Shown: positions 38,901 to 47,821 of the stretch, in pieces
Position numbering within the stretch: the first letter of the stretch is position 1
How the letters are laid out: the number at the start of each line of letters is the position of its first letter
Source of the DNA: Fortiea sp. LEGE XX443
Lineage (GTDB): Bacteria; Cyanobacteriota; Cyanobacteriia; Cyanobacteriales; Nostocaceae
Assembly (NCBI RefSeq): GCF_015206815.1
Contig: NZ_JADEXZ010000013.1
Coordinates: forward strand, 35,113-99,112
Length of the DNA stretch: 64,000 bases
Direction: 5' to 3'
Notes under the pieces: model-generated
Told to the model about the DNA's origin: nothing
Databases searched by the model: none
What the model saw: only the letters and a program-made list of their open reading frames with translations
Program-made: the position numbers and the translations under genes

Positions 38901-41213
38901 CTAACGACCATTGACTTTTTTTAATTCCTGCCATTTTTGTCGTAGTTGATGCAAGTTGGGAGTATGACCGCCATAACGCCAGCTAACATAGGCTTGACTG
39001 ATTTCATCTATAACTTGGGCGGTGGCTGGCGCATGATGTTGATATGAAACTTTGGCATACTCTAGGGGTGTTTGTGCTGGATGCTTACCTAAACCTTTGA
39101 GCGCAGTCCATTGCAGCATTTGTTGATAAAGTCTTTCCATCGGCGGTAATTTACTTAGCCACCGACGCTGTAACCACTCGCGCCACTGTACCCAACCTAG
39201 CCAAGCAAAAAAAGCGATTGTGGTTCCTAAGGTTAAGCCAGTTAGTATACCCAACCAACCTTGGGTAAATAAAGCAAAAAACCAAGCGATCGCTCTTGTT
39301 GTCCAGGTAAATATTGTCCCGAATACATTGTTAAATAACCCAGTCACAGGCGACGGTAGCCACCCAGCCACCCAATTCCAAAATTGGCGCAAAACGCTAA
39401 AAGTTTGGGAATCTTCGATGGATGGGGGAATTAAGGGATGATTGGGAATTGGATCAAAAGCAAACCAGCCATATTTGGGGAAGTAAACTTCTGTCATCGC
39501 ATAAGCATCGGTGTTACGAACAACATACATTCCTGTAAAGGGATTAAACTCCCCAGAACTAAAACCCGCTACCAACCTCGCTGGAATGCCAATGGAACGG
39601 AGCATCATGGTTAGCACTGTTGAGAAGTGGTCTGGATAACCACCTTGATGCTTAAACAAGAAAGCTTCAACCAAGTCTTCTTTTTCGGACAAATAAGGAA
39701 AATCGAAGGTATTTTCGGGAATAGAGTAGCGTTGTTTTATGTACTGAGCCAGATAAAGCGCCTTCTCGTATGGTGAATCTAAAGTTTTGGAAACTCTAGA
39801 TACATTGTCTCGACTGTAGTTAGCCAGAATTTCTTCAGTAAATTTTCGGACTTTGGACGCAATTTCTGGCGGGATTTGCAGATAGTATTTTTGAATATGC
39901 TGCGGATATTTAGTAGTAGCTTTTCCTAGCAAAGTCCGATCGCGGTATGGTACTTCTGAAATAACTGTGTAGGTAAGGTCTTCCGATAAACCAACAGGCG
40001 ATCGCAGTCCATCTTCTTTATCCACAGCCACAACTGGTGTGGGAAAGTAAATTTCCTTGGGATGGGTCATCGCCGGAATCAAGTTCGGCAAATCTGCTAC
40101 TACTGTGTAGGTTTGCACTACTTCTCTAGTTTGAGCAGAGGTAGCAGGAGGAGACAGATAAATTTGATAAGACCAAGGCGATCGCTTCAAGGTGATAACA
40201 TCTTCGTTACGGGAAATCTCCCAACCTTTACCTGTGTAGCGGTCAAATGCTAGTACACGCCAAAATCCTTCTGCCTGCGATCGCACCCGCATCACTACCT
40301 TGGGTGTCATATTTCCCCGCAGGTTTTGGTTTATTTGGCTATTAAAACCGTAATAAGAACTATCATTCAGCTTGCCTGGTTGCCCAGTTTGGCTTTCTCC
40401 TGTCCCATTGCCTTGATTTTCGGCATTACCTTGGCGGACATAACCAGGGTTAATAATGCTCCTTCCGGTAAATCCACCTTTAACATCAATTGGTGAACTG
40501 ACAGGAAATGTCCGTAATTGATAGCCAGGGAATCGGGGTAAAACTGCAAAAATCCCTAATCCCAATCCCACAATTAAACTAAAGAGTAAAAAATAAAAAG
40601 GTAAATTTAATTTTAATGGTACTTCTTTTGCCTTTTGGCTTTTAACTTTTGACTTATCAAGACCGATTTGGGAACGGTAATTTAAAACTAAAGTTGGTAA
40701 GGCGATCGCTAAAAATAATAGTAATACAGGCGCAAAGGCTAACGTTTGACTCAGCGTTGCTGCCACACCCAATAAAATCAACCCAATCACTATTGAATAG
40801 CCCAAGTCTTTACGCCGGGGCATATCAAAACTGTGGAGTATTTGAAGTTGAATTAATAACTCTGCTAAAGCCAGCCGTGTATCATTTAATTCTCCCAATA
40901 ACCGCCCAAAGAATGCACCTAATCCAATTAACATCCCAATGGCAATACAGAATTTAATTGGCACATTGGGATTTCGGCGATAGCGGTAACTCCAAACAGC
41001 ACCAACAACACTTAAGGGGACTGCCCAAAAACTAAATGTTGTCTCAGCAGCAATATCTACTGCCACAGTCCCCATAATCACCAACGCCAGTACTAGCACC
41101 CGCAAGGAAAGAGAATCTTCCACTGCTGTCAAAGGCGATATCTGGATATTTTGTCGCCAATTATTAACTATAGGTAGACGCGAAAACCAATTAATCCTGG
41201 ATAAGTTAAACAT
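38901..41213 (-). CDS. Transglutaminase-like membrane protein (TgpA type) lacking the catalytic Cys and His
   Basis: The 770-residue protein has about seven N-terminal helices, a large periplasmic region, a transglutaminase-core segment (GGYPDHFSTVLTMMLRSIGI and AMTEVYFPKYGWFAFDPIPN), two more helices near residue 640 and a cytoplasmic C-terminal domain ending with WQELKKVNGR. This is the TgpA/DUF3488 plus DUF4129 layout. The position of the catalytic cysteine (GYCDHF in relatives) is P527, and that of the histidine is Y571. The overall fold is preserved. It is probably a wall or membrane scaffold with no transglutaminase activity. It stands alone, divergent from no gene. Confidence 0.85.
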   Translation of the reverse strand: MFNLSRINWFSRLPIVNNWRQNIQISPLTAVEDSLSLRVLVLALVIMGTVAVDIAAETTFSFWAVPLSVVGAVWSYRYRRNPNVPIKFCIAIGMLIGLGAFFGRLLGELNDTRLALAELLIQLQILHSFDMPRRKDLGYSIVIGLILLGVAATLSQTLAFAPVLLLFLAIALPTLVLNYRSQIGLDKSKVKSQKAKEVPLKLNLPFYFLLFSLIVGLGLGIFAVLPRFPGYQLRTFPVSSPIDVKGGFTGRSIINPGYVRQGNAENQGNGTGESQTGQPGKLNDSSYYGFNSQINQNLRGNMTPKVVMRVRSQAEGFWRVLAFDRYTGKGWEISRNEDVITLKRSPWSYQIYLSPPATSAQTREVVQTYTVVADLPNLIPAMTHPKEIYFPTPVVAVDKEDGLRSPVGLSEDLTYTVISEVPYRDRTLLGKATTKYPQHIQKYYLQIPPEIASKVRKFTEEILANYSRDNVSRVSKTLDSPYEKALYLAQYIKQRYSIPENTFDFPYLSEKEDLVEAFLFKHQGGYPDHFSTVLTMMLRSIGIPARLVAGFSSGEFNPFTGMYVVRNTDAYAMTEVYFPKYGWFAFDPIPNHPLIPPSIEDSQTFSVLRQFWNWVAGWLPSPVTGLFNNVFGTIFTWTTRAIAWFFALFTQGWLGILTGLTLGTTIAFFAWLGWVQWREWLQRRWLSKLPPMERLYQQMLQWTALKGLGKHPAQTPLEYAKVSYQHHAPATAQVIDEISQAYVSWRYGGHTPNLHQLRQKWQELKKVNGR

Positions 41214-41502
41214 TTAAAGGATCAGAAATGGTGTAGATGCAGTCAACAAAATGCTTGGTTAGTCCAATTATTTCTCTAGTTGTAGCTCATACCCTGCCAA
41301 AAATCTTGTTCAGATAACAGTAACTCCCTGAAGGCATCCTTTGGGAGTTTAAATATCGTTAGCCCTAATGATCGTCTCAAATCAAAAAACGTAGAAGCCC
41401 TAATGATCGCTTGTTAAAAAAAAGATAAGCTCCAAAACCGCGATAATCTTCTTAATTGCTCAGTATTGCTCAACCGAATTACGGCAGGTTTGGTGACTTT
41501 GG

Positions 41503-42483
41503 CTATGTTGTGGGATTAATCACGAACAACAAAGGCTGTTGGTCTACTTCTGGAAATTCCACTTCCAATGTATAAGTTGGGTTAAGTTCCTGGCATGATA
41601 GCTCTACACTCAAGCATCCCGAACTGGAAGACTGAGCCATTGCTAAGGTACCTTCTCCCCGCAAAGTCAAAATTCCCTTTGTGGGTAAGTTACCTTGAAC
41701 ATGCAATTGTGTTTGCTTACCACGAGTTTGGTATTCTACCCTCAAAGTCAAGATACCCTCGCTTGTCAGCCATTGTCTTTCTACTACTGGACTATTTGGC
41801 GTGACTGGTAGACTCAGATTTTCTAGCAGTTGTTTAGCAGCCAGTAGAGACAATGCCATTTGTTGGCGTGGTTGTAAATCTGGGTAATCGCTTTCGATAT
41901 TGAGCTTTTGATCGAGAACTTCCACAGACCGATAAGGACTTCTTAGTACCAAACCGGCTATGTCGTTCAGCACCTGAGACTCTTGAGGGAAAAAGCTCTC
42001 TACTACCTGAACTAATTTTGCGCCTAAAGGCAGTGCAGATGTCAGCAATACTTGACACTTTTCTAGCAACTCCCGAAAAACTTCCTCTGGTAGAGGAATC
42101 GGCAGATTTAACTTAGATTGTTGTACCTTCCACCCCCACGCCGGAACTAAGGTAAGCGATCGCTCTTCTAAGCGATCGGGGTATTCCATTAATTGTGTTT
42201 CCCAAGGGAATAAAGGTGGCTGGTTTTCGATTTCGGTTTGTAACCGACGCTTGAGTACGGCTTGGAAACGATCTTGCACAGTAGGAATGTCTCCCAGTTT
42301 AAAGGTTTGGGGTATCCCTCCCAACTCTGGCTTACCACTGGCGAAGGTGGTGGCTGGTTTGAGAGGGTGATTAACCCCGTCAATTTCCTTAAACTCGACC
42401 AAGTTAGGCTCATCAGTGTTGACATCATTTGCCAACAACCAAGTGAGTAAATGGTTTCGTAAGGATTCTGAGTCACTATTCAT
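41503..42483 (-). CDS. patU: PatU-like protein downstream of hetZ
   Basis: This 326-residue protein starts MNSDSESLRNHLLTWLL, and its ATG overlaps the last eight bases of hetZ (ATGAATAG), so the two are translationally coupled. It is hydrophilic with a beta-rich C-terminal third (GILTLRVEYQTRGKQTQLHV). By position it corresponds to patU, which in Anabaena 7120 is split into patU5 and patU3 and affects heterocyst spacing; here the frame is unbroken. I recognise it by context rather than by a known domain. An in-frame ATG at 42495 is less likely. Confidence 0.62.
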   Translation of the reverse strand: MNSDSESLRNHLLTWLLANDVNTDEPNLVEFKEIDGVNHPLKPATTFASGKPELGGIPQTFKLGDIPTVQDRFQAVLKRRLQTEIENQPPLFPWETQLMEYPDRLEERSLTLVPAWGWKVQQSKLNLPIPLPEEVFRELLEKCQVLLTSALPLGAKLVQVVESFFPQESQVLNDIAGLVLRSPYRSVEVLDQKLNIESDYPDLQPRQQMALSLLAAKQLLENLSLPVTPNSPVVERQWLTSEGILTLRVEYQTRGKQTQLHVQGNLPTKGILTLRGEGTLAMAQSSSSGCLSVELSCQELNPTYTLEVEFPEVDQQPLLFVINPTT

Positions 42484-43681
42484 GAGTAGATGCACCTGAT
42501 CCGGACACTAATGAGTTACGAATTTCCCAAGCTTGTTCTAGAATTTTAAACCAGCGTTTTTGCAGTTGTGCCATTGATAACCCTAGAGTTTTAGAAATTT
42601 TTTCGTCAGGTTGACCTTGTTGTTTCAAGTCTAATAAAGACCGCTGTTTATCGTCTAGCTGGGAGGTGTAGGCTTCCCATTGCTGAGGAGTTAGCCCCAA
42701 ATTTGTCTGTAAAGAAGCTTCCAACCATTCGTGTACTAGTTCCCAACGATGTAACAAAGCAAACCTAATTAAATGATACTTGAAGCGCTGTTGTAAGTAA
42801 TCTCTCTGACGAGGGGTGAGATTTAAAATTGTCTCTATTTCCTGTGTGGATAGATCCTGAAGACGCAATGAGAAGTAATCAGCGCAATCAGATTGTTGTT
42901 TTTGCTCCAAATAACTCATCAATTCGGTAATCACAACAGAACGCAAAGTATCTTCTTCGGGTTCGGGTTCGGGTTGCGTCGCCATTGTTGAGCGTAACTG
43001 ATGTACTGCTGGCTCTTCCCAAGAACCATCGCCGTCACCGGAGCTACCTTCAGAAGCTTGTTCTATATCTACGCTGGTTTCTGGGGGTTGCTGTTGCGAG
43101 AAGGTCTGCGCCCGTAGGATAATCAGCTGTTGCTGACGACCTGGTAAAGGAATGCGCCGCTTACCGTAGCGTTCGGTAAAGGCCATGTACTCTGCTAATT
43201 CCAGGAGAGATTGGGGACGATAGGTAGTACCTAGTTGATTTTCGCGCCGGAAAGCGTTTAGTGCTTCCAAATAAAAACTTTGTAGAAAATCTTCGATGAT
43301 AGTCAGCCGCCCTTGATAGCTCAATTGCCGCTGCGGAGGATTAATGTAACGATAAATAATGGCACTCAGGGTACTGTGTAACTCAACTCTGCCCCGATTA
43401 GAACCCAACTGATAGTACCTAAGACATTGTTGCAGCCGATGTCTGGCTAGGGTCATTGCCGAGTTCTCTACGGCACCAGAAGCTTGGATACGTTTACTTT
43501 CGCTGCAAATCCGATATACTTCAGTGGTAATGCGTGTTGCCACATCATGGCAATTCTGTTCTGAGGCTTTGGTTGATTGCCTAAACTCCTTGTACAGGAG
43601 TTGAAATATCACCTCCACGCCGATAGTATGTTCTCCCAGAAAAGTTGCGGTTGGAATAGTTGCGGTTGCGGCTGAATTCAT
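42476..43681 (-). CDS. hetZ: HetZ, heterocyst differentiation regulator
   Basis: The 401-residue protein starts MNSAATATIPTATFLGEHTI and matches HetZ in length and character. It is needed early in heterocyst differentiation and acts with HetR and HetP. The N-terminal 180 residues are helical with EVIFQLLYKEFRQSTKASEQ. An acidic, proline-rich linker follows, then a C-terminal helix-turn-helix-like region (EKISKTLGLSMAQLQKRWFK) suggesting DNA binding. It overlaps patU by eight bases. The upstream divergent region is the HetR-controlled region in Anabaena. Confidence 0.8.
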   Translation of the reverse strand: MNSAATATIPTATFLGEHTIGVEVIFQLLYKEFRQSTKASEQNCHDVATRITTEVYRICSESKRIQASGAVENSAMTLARHRLQQCLRYYQLGSNRGRVELHSTLSAIIYRYINPPQRQLSYQGRLTIIEDFLQSFYLEALNAFRRENQLGTTYRPQSLLELAEYMAFTERYGKRRIPLPGRQQQLIILRAQTFSQQQPPETSVDIEQASEGSSGDGDGSWEEPAVHQLRSTMATQPEPEPEEDTLRSVVITELMSYLEQKQQSDCADYFSLRLQDLSTQEIETILNLTPRQRDYLQQRFKYHLIRFALLHRWELVHEWLEASLQTNLGLTPQQWEAYTSQLDDKQRSLLDLKQQGQPDEKISKTLGLSMAQLQKRWFKILEQAWEIRNSLVSGSGASTHE

Positions 43682-43795
43682 AGTCTCGGTGTTTAAAAGA
43701 CCCTAACATACATAGAAATAACCTGTACGACGGTGAGTATTGGCTTTGTGTGTTTTGCGTATAAGCTAAACGCAGGGCTGTCCTACATTGAGGAT
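43682..43795 (-). promoter_or_regulatory. Divergent promoter region between hetZ and the small-ORF pair
   Basis: A compact divergent region. Near 43775-43787 a partial dyad AGG-N5-CCT (AGGGCTGTCCT) shares the GG-N5-CC core of the HetR-binding palindrome I remember for hetP, but the arms are short, so the match is weak. No other strong element is visible. Confidence 0.3.
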
Positions 43796-43897
43796 ATGGC
43801 TGATTTTATTATTCCCAATTCCGATGGAATTGTTCACACCTTGACCTGCTGTGATTGCCATTACCCAAAAGTCGTTGACAAGTCATTATGGATTTAG
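43796..43897 (+). CDS. Small ORF of 33 codons upstream of the 160-codon gene
   Basis: MADFIIPNSDGIVHTL followed by TCCDCHYPKVVDKSLWI, with three cysteines close together. It overlaps the next gene's start by ten bases. In Anabaena 7120 a small gene (asl0098) sits at this place opposite hetZ, which supports it; that is from memory. It could also be an untranslated leader. A weak GAGG lies too near the start codon. Confidence 0.35.
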   Translation: MADFIIPNSDGIVHTLTCCDCHYPKVVDKSLWI

Positions 43898-44370
43898 AAA
43901 CACAAATTCAATTGCTGATTGACAATGCACCCCGCGATGGTATTTCACCACATCTTGTTGCAGCAATTGCTCCTGCTTTTCGCGCGATCGCTCAACAATT
44001 ACGCCACTCCCAGTACTATATTCTCCAAAAGGAGGGAAGCTGGGTCTTAACTACATTGAGCCACCGTGCAGATCCAGGATTGGAGAAGCAGGTGATTTAC
44101 GCTTTTTCTACCATACAGGATGTTTCCCTAATTTCATCTGCTGGGCGAGACCCTCAAGTGGTGGCTACACCTATTGCTGTCACCCATATTTTGTTCCAAT
44201 TATTGGCGTTAGCACCCGTAGATAGCATAGTTTTTTTAGAAACACCAGGCACACTCGATCATGCTTTTGAAGTGCCGCGTTCTCAGTTAGAAAAAATCAT
44301 GCAAAAACAGCTAAAACAACAGATGCAACCACAAAAACAGCCAAGAAATATACCACCCGACATTGCCTAA
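43888..44370 (+). CDS. Conserved-type hypothetical protein divergent from hetZ
   Basis: A 160-residue soluble protein beginning MDLETQIQLLIDNAPRDGIS, with a beta-rich middle (YYILQKEGSWVLTTLSHR) and a glutamine-rich C-terminal tail (KQLKQQMQPQKQPRN). The position matches the gene next to hetZ and the prenyl synthase in Anabaena. I recognise no domain. It overlaps the small ORF upstream by ten bases. Confidence 0.75.
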   Translation: MDLETQIQLLIDNAPRDGISPHLVAAIAPAFRAIAQQLRHSQYYILQKEGSWVLTTLSHRADPGLEKQVIYAFSTIQDVSLISSAGRDPQVVATPIAVTHILFQLLALAPVDSIVFLETPGTLDHAFEVPRSQLEKIMQKQLKQQMQPQKQPRNIPPDIA

Positions 44371-44376
44371 AATAAA

Positions 44377-44423
44377 TTTGGAGTTGGGATTTTTTGGATA
44401 CAATCCAATTTTCCAACTCCAAA
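44377..44423. terminator. Terminator between convergent genes
   Basis: An 11-bp stem TTTGGAGTTGG (44377-44387) with CCAACTCCAAA (44413-44423) separates the hypothetical gene from the convergent prenyl synthase. The loop is long and T-rich. It probably acts in both directions. Confidence 0.65.
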
Positions 44424-44455
44424 CTCCAACATCAAAAATTTATCATCTAAAATTT

Positions 44456-45427
44456 TTAATAAAGTCGACTCAGTACGTAGTCAGTGATGTCGATTAAGGC
44501 TTGACGTGATTCTGAAGGAGCAAGAACTGCAATATCTTCAGCAGCTAACTTTGCATGATGAGCCGCTAGTTCCCGCGCCTGCTGTATTCCTTGACTGTCT
44601 TGAATCAATGCTAGTGCTTGCTCTAAATCTCCTGCTTGGGCAAATTGGCGTTTAATTAGGACTTCTAAATATGGTTTTTCCTCTAGGGCAAATAAAACGG
44701 GTGCAGTCAGATTGCCACTTTTCAGGTCAGAACCAGCTGGTTTACCTAAGGTATCTGTTGTGCTGGTGAAATCTAAAATGTCATCCATAACCTGAAACGC
44801 TAAACCAAGATTTCGCCCGTAGCTATATAAATGCTGGGCTGTTTCTGGAGAAACTTCACTAAGTAAGCCTGCGGCTTTAGCGCTGTTGGCGATTAATGAG
44901 GCGGCTTTGTAATAGCTTTTTTCCAGGTAAGCTTCAATTGCTAGGCTACTATCAAAGCAACTCATCCCTTGTTGGATTTCTCCAGTGGCCAGATCCATAA
45001 TTACTTCTGAAAGCAGTTTGACTACTTCTAAGTTGTCTAAGTTTGCCAGATACCAAGATGATTGGGCAAAGAGAAAGTCTCCTGCCAGTACCGCAATGCG
45101 GTTCCCAAACAAGCTATGAACGGTTGGCACACCACGGCGCATTTGCGATTCATCTACAACATCGTCATGCACTAGGCTTGCCGTGTGAATCATTTCTGTA
45201 ATTTCTGCTAGGCGACGGTGACGCTGGGTGATGTCGTCTTTTAAGATGGTCGCCCGTGATATCAGCAGGACGATCGCTGGTCTGATGCGCTTTCCCCCAG
45301 CTCCGAAGAGATGTTCGGCGGCTGCAAAAAGAATGGGATGGCGATTGCCAACTAACTGCTTGAGGTTATCGGCTAGTAGTTGCAAGTCTGCTTCCACAGG
45401 GGTAAACAGGGAGTTATCTGGGGTCAT
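44456..45427 (-). CDS. sds: Polyprenyl (solanesyl-type) diphosphate synthase
   Basis: Trans-prenyl transferase that builds the long isoprenoid tail used for plastoquinone. Both aspartate-rich motifs are seen: VHDDVVDESQMRRG (first) and MDDILDF (second), plus GGKRIRPAIVLL and the lysine of KPAGSDLKSGNLTAPVLFAL. The length of 323 fits a medium or long chain synthase. Chain length cannot be read reliably. It lies beside the hetZ region, as I remember for alr0096 in Anabaena. Confidence 0.9.
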   Translation of the reverse strand: MTPDNSLFTPVEADLQLLADNLKQLVGNRHPILFAAAEHLFGAGGKRIRPAIVLLISRATILKDDITQRHRRLAEITEMIHTASLVHDDVVDESQMRRGVPTVHSLFGNRIAVLAGDFLFAQSSWYLANLDNLEVVKLLSEVIMDLATGEIQQGMSCFDSSLAIEAYLEKSYYKAASLIANSAKAAGLLSEVSPETAQHLYSYGRNLGLAFQVMDDILDFTSTTDTLGKPAGSDLKSGNLTAPVLFALEEKPYLEVLIKRQFAQAGDLEQALALIQDSQGIQQARELAAHHAKLAAEDIAVLAPSESRQALIDITDYVLSRLY

Positions 45428-46525
45428 GGATGGGCGGACTCTGGCTTAGGTTACGAAAGTTTACATATCCTAATACTCATTTTAAGATAACCCTGTGCCA
45501 GCGCAAAGTTTTGCTGAGAGAATACTTATCTTTAGGCTGCCAACTCACCACTGAGTGTTGAGGCTATGTCTCTTCAGTTAAGGTATATGGGCAGTTTTAG
45601 TGGTCTTACTTCACTCAAAATGATGCAGAATTTTTTTATTATTTCTACAAATAATTTATCTAGAGGTTCGTCACCATGCGTTGCTTGTGCTTTCTTCACT
45701 AATAATTTTATATTTTCTTAAGTATTATCAGTATATATACAAGTATAAAAACATAAGATTTTGTTGTCTCATGCTTGAGTAAGCACTATTTTTGAGAAAT
45801 AGCTTTGATTTTTATGATAAATTTATATTTAACAGTACACATTGTAAGTAACAATAAGTACATCAGTAGAATATTGCGTTTTTTTATTTATGATCAAATT
45901 AGACACAATTAATATTTTTAATTAAAGAAAAAGTTGTTTTGGCTTTGAATTTAGTCTTCTAGAAAATTCAAAATTTAGCCTCAAAGATAGCTTAAAAGTC
46001 AGGTTCGTTGTGCTACGCTAAAATGTAGGGATTTTAAATTTTTCAGGTATTGACAACGTAAAGGTAAAGCACTGTTTGGTGAACTTACCTCAAAATTGTT
46101 GTAAATCCAGAATAGCTAGTAGCCGCAAAATAAAATCAAGAAAATTATTTCTTGTGATTTTGTAGCGGCAGATAAACTTCTTGGGATGGAGTTAGGCGTT
46201 ACCCTTACAGGAGTTCGCTTTCGGCTTTCAGCGTATGTTGTAAGTCGTGGTATATCCTACCACAGAAGCACGAAAAACAATAATGCAGACTAAGTGAACT
46301 GCTGAGGAGCGCAGTTAATTATGCCGTTTGGCAATTTAACTGGTGTGGTATGTGTTGTCTGCAAATAGCTTCAACTAAATAGTTATTTTGTTGACCGGAG
46401 AGTGTGATATCTCTACGGCAACTTTAGCATAGCAAACTACAGCCATCAAAAATTTTGTTGAATGGTTGAGTTTCTACGCAATGTATGGAATTTGATATTT
46501 TTCTGGAAAAAAAGCTGGTAGAACT
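45428..46525. other. 1.1-kb gene-free region with hairpin cluster
   Basis: No reading frame of substance. The first 600 bases are AT-rich and featureless. From 46062 to 46363 several perfect or near-perfect stems occur (see the structured RNA candidate). The last 160 bases lead to the small gene at 46526. Confidence 0.5.
46062..46363 (+). ncRNA. Candidate structured RNA (strand uncertain)
   Basis: Stems are AGGTAA/TTACCT (46062-46090), GCCGC/GCGGC with further pairing inside (46122-46169), GTGGTA/TACCAC (46247-46263), and a branched unit in which TGCAGAC (46284-46290) pairs with GTCTGCA (46357-46363) and encloses AACTGC/GCAGTT (46297-46316) and TGCC/GGCA (46322-46333). The last is a three-way junction, unlikely by chance. 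It does not match tRNA, tmRNA, RNase P or SRP RNA signatures that I can recall. Shown on the plus strand by convenience. Confidence 0.4.
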
Positions 46526-46738
46526 ATGATTTACACAAATATGCCTATGATGATTTTTATTTTAGCTGCTGGATATTTATTCACAGTTTATCTATTATTA
46601 GCACTAGCAAAACGCAGTGGTCAAAAATATGCTTCTCAGAATTTTCTGCCAGGAAACAATGAGAAACATCAACAGGAAGTTTCTGTAACATCACAGATAA
46701 CTGAAGTGGTTAATAGTCAAGAGTCAATAGTCACATAA
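46526..46738 (+). CDS. Small single-helix membrane protein (hypothetical)
   Basis: This 70-residue protein starts MIYTNMPMMIFILAAGYLFT and has one helix (PMMIFILAAGYLFTVYLLLA), then a basic and polar tail. The last residues, NSQESIVT, come from an AGTCAAGAGTCAATAGTCA heptad run, as at the hydrolase end. The helix and the position after a structured region support a real gene, but the composition allows doubt. Confidence 0.5.
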   Translation: MIYTNMPMMIFILAAGYLFTVYLLLALAKRSGQKYASQNFLPGNNEKHQQEVSVTSQITEVVNSQESIVT

Positions 46739-46740
46739 TT

Positions 46741-46800
46741 ATGAAGTGTGAAGTGTGAAGTATGAAGTGTGAAATTTATTTTTAAGGCTTCATACTTCAT
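46741..46800. repeat. Heptad repeats with hairpin between convergent genes
   Basis: Tandem GTGTGAA/GTATGAA units (about 46743-46774) are complementary to CTTCATACTTCATC (about 46788-46801). The hairpin lies between the small gene and murI and may terminate both. Confidence 0.65.
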
Positions 46801-46805
46801 CTTGT

Positions 46806-47672
46806 TTATAAAAATTGGGAAACTACTGTACTATTTAAATCCACAACCTCAACCATTGGGGTATGTCCTAGCCACTGGACTGCGGACTGAGCAAATTGTT
46901 GTGGACAACCGCTAACAATAAAGCGAGTTGGTAATGGGGGGTGAGTGTTAGTTAAGCCTAGCAACTCTAAGTCTTGGTCACATGCGGCCGCGACATGAAT
47001 AGCTGGGTCAACTAATTTGACATGAGCGGGAAGAAGCGATCGCAACACTGGTGCAAGGTGAGGATAATGAGTACAGCCGTAGACCAAAGTATCAATTTCT
47101 TGCTGGAGTAAAGGCTCTAGGTAAGAACGTGCTACCTCAGTAGTGTAAGGGTCGTGAATGCGATTTTGTTCAATTAGTGGGACAAATTCTGGACATCCAA
47201 CTTGCCAGACTTGAACCTCAGAATCATTTTCCAGAATCGCCTGCTTGTAAGCATTACTTTTAGCGGTTGCTGGGGTAGCAATGACACCAATACGCTTTCC
47301 TTGCTGCACCGCGGCTTTAGCGCCTGGGAGAATCACGCCCAAAATCGGGATGCTAAATTCTTGACGCACAATTTCTAGGGCAAGGGCAGAACTGGTGTTG
47401 CAAGCCATAACCACCATTTTTACCTTCTGCTGTTGCATCCAGCAGAGAATTTCGCGCACAAATTGGAGAATTTCTCCTTGGGAACGGATACCGTAAGGCA
47501 GTCTTGCTGTATCACCAAAGTAAATAATTGATTCATTTGGTAGTTGGCGGTAGATTTGTCGCAGTACCGTCAGCCCACCCACACCACTGTCAAAAACGCC
47601 GATAGGCGCACGTTGAGGTTCTTTATCAGAAAAATCGTAAAGATGACCTTCAAAAATGGAAGATGAATACAC
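46806..47672 (-). CDS. murI: Glutamate racemase
   Basis: MurI makes D-glutamate for peptidoglycan. The protein shows the first catalytic cysteine region VMACNTSSALALE, the second one in LVYGCTHYPHLAPVL, and the opening IGVFDSGVGGLTVLRQIYRQ, with SIIYFGDTARLPYG. The length of 288 is normal, with an N-terminal extension of about 20 residues. It follows the downstream AMIN amidase on the same strand, so a wall-synthesis unit is likely. Confidence 0.94.
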   Translation of the reverse strand: MYSSSIFEGHLYDFSDKEPQRAPIGVFDSGVGGLTVLRQIYRQLPNESIIYFGDTARLPYGIRSQGEILQFVREILCWMQQQKVKMVVMACNTSSALALEIVRQEFSIPILGVILPGAKAAVQQGKRIGVIATPATAKSNAYKQAILENDSEVQVWQVGCPEFVPLIEQNRIHDPYTTEVARSYLEPLLQQEIDTLVYGCTHYPHLAPVLRSLLPAHVKLVDPAIHVAAACDQDLELLGLTNTHPPLPTRFIVSGCPQQFAQSAVQWLGHTPMVEVVDLNSTVVSQFL

Positions 47673-47821
47673 AGGCAGATATTGATTTAGGTTTTGGCAT
47701 TTAAAATACAGAATTTAGCAGACAATTTGTGAACTGACTACTAAATTCTTAGCTTTTAAGAAGTTTACATACCACCTCATTAATTAAAAATTTTTACTAT
47801 ATTTTGAGATGAGTTGTATTC

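Noticed and set aside
46284..46363. Possible tRNA in the branched hairpin unit
   Set aside because: It has a 7-bp closing stem but no anticodon loop or TTC loop with the right spacing.
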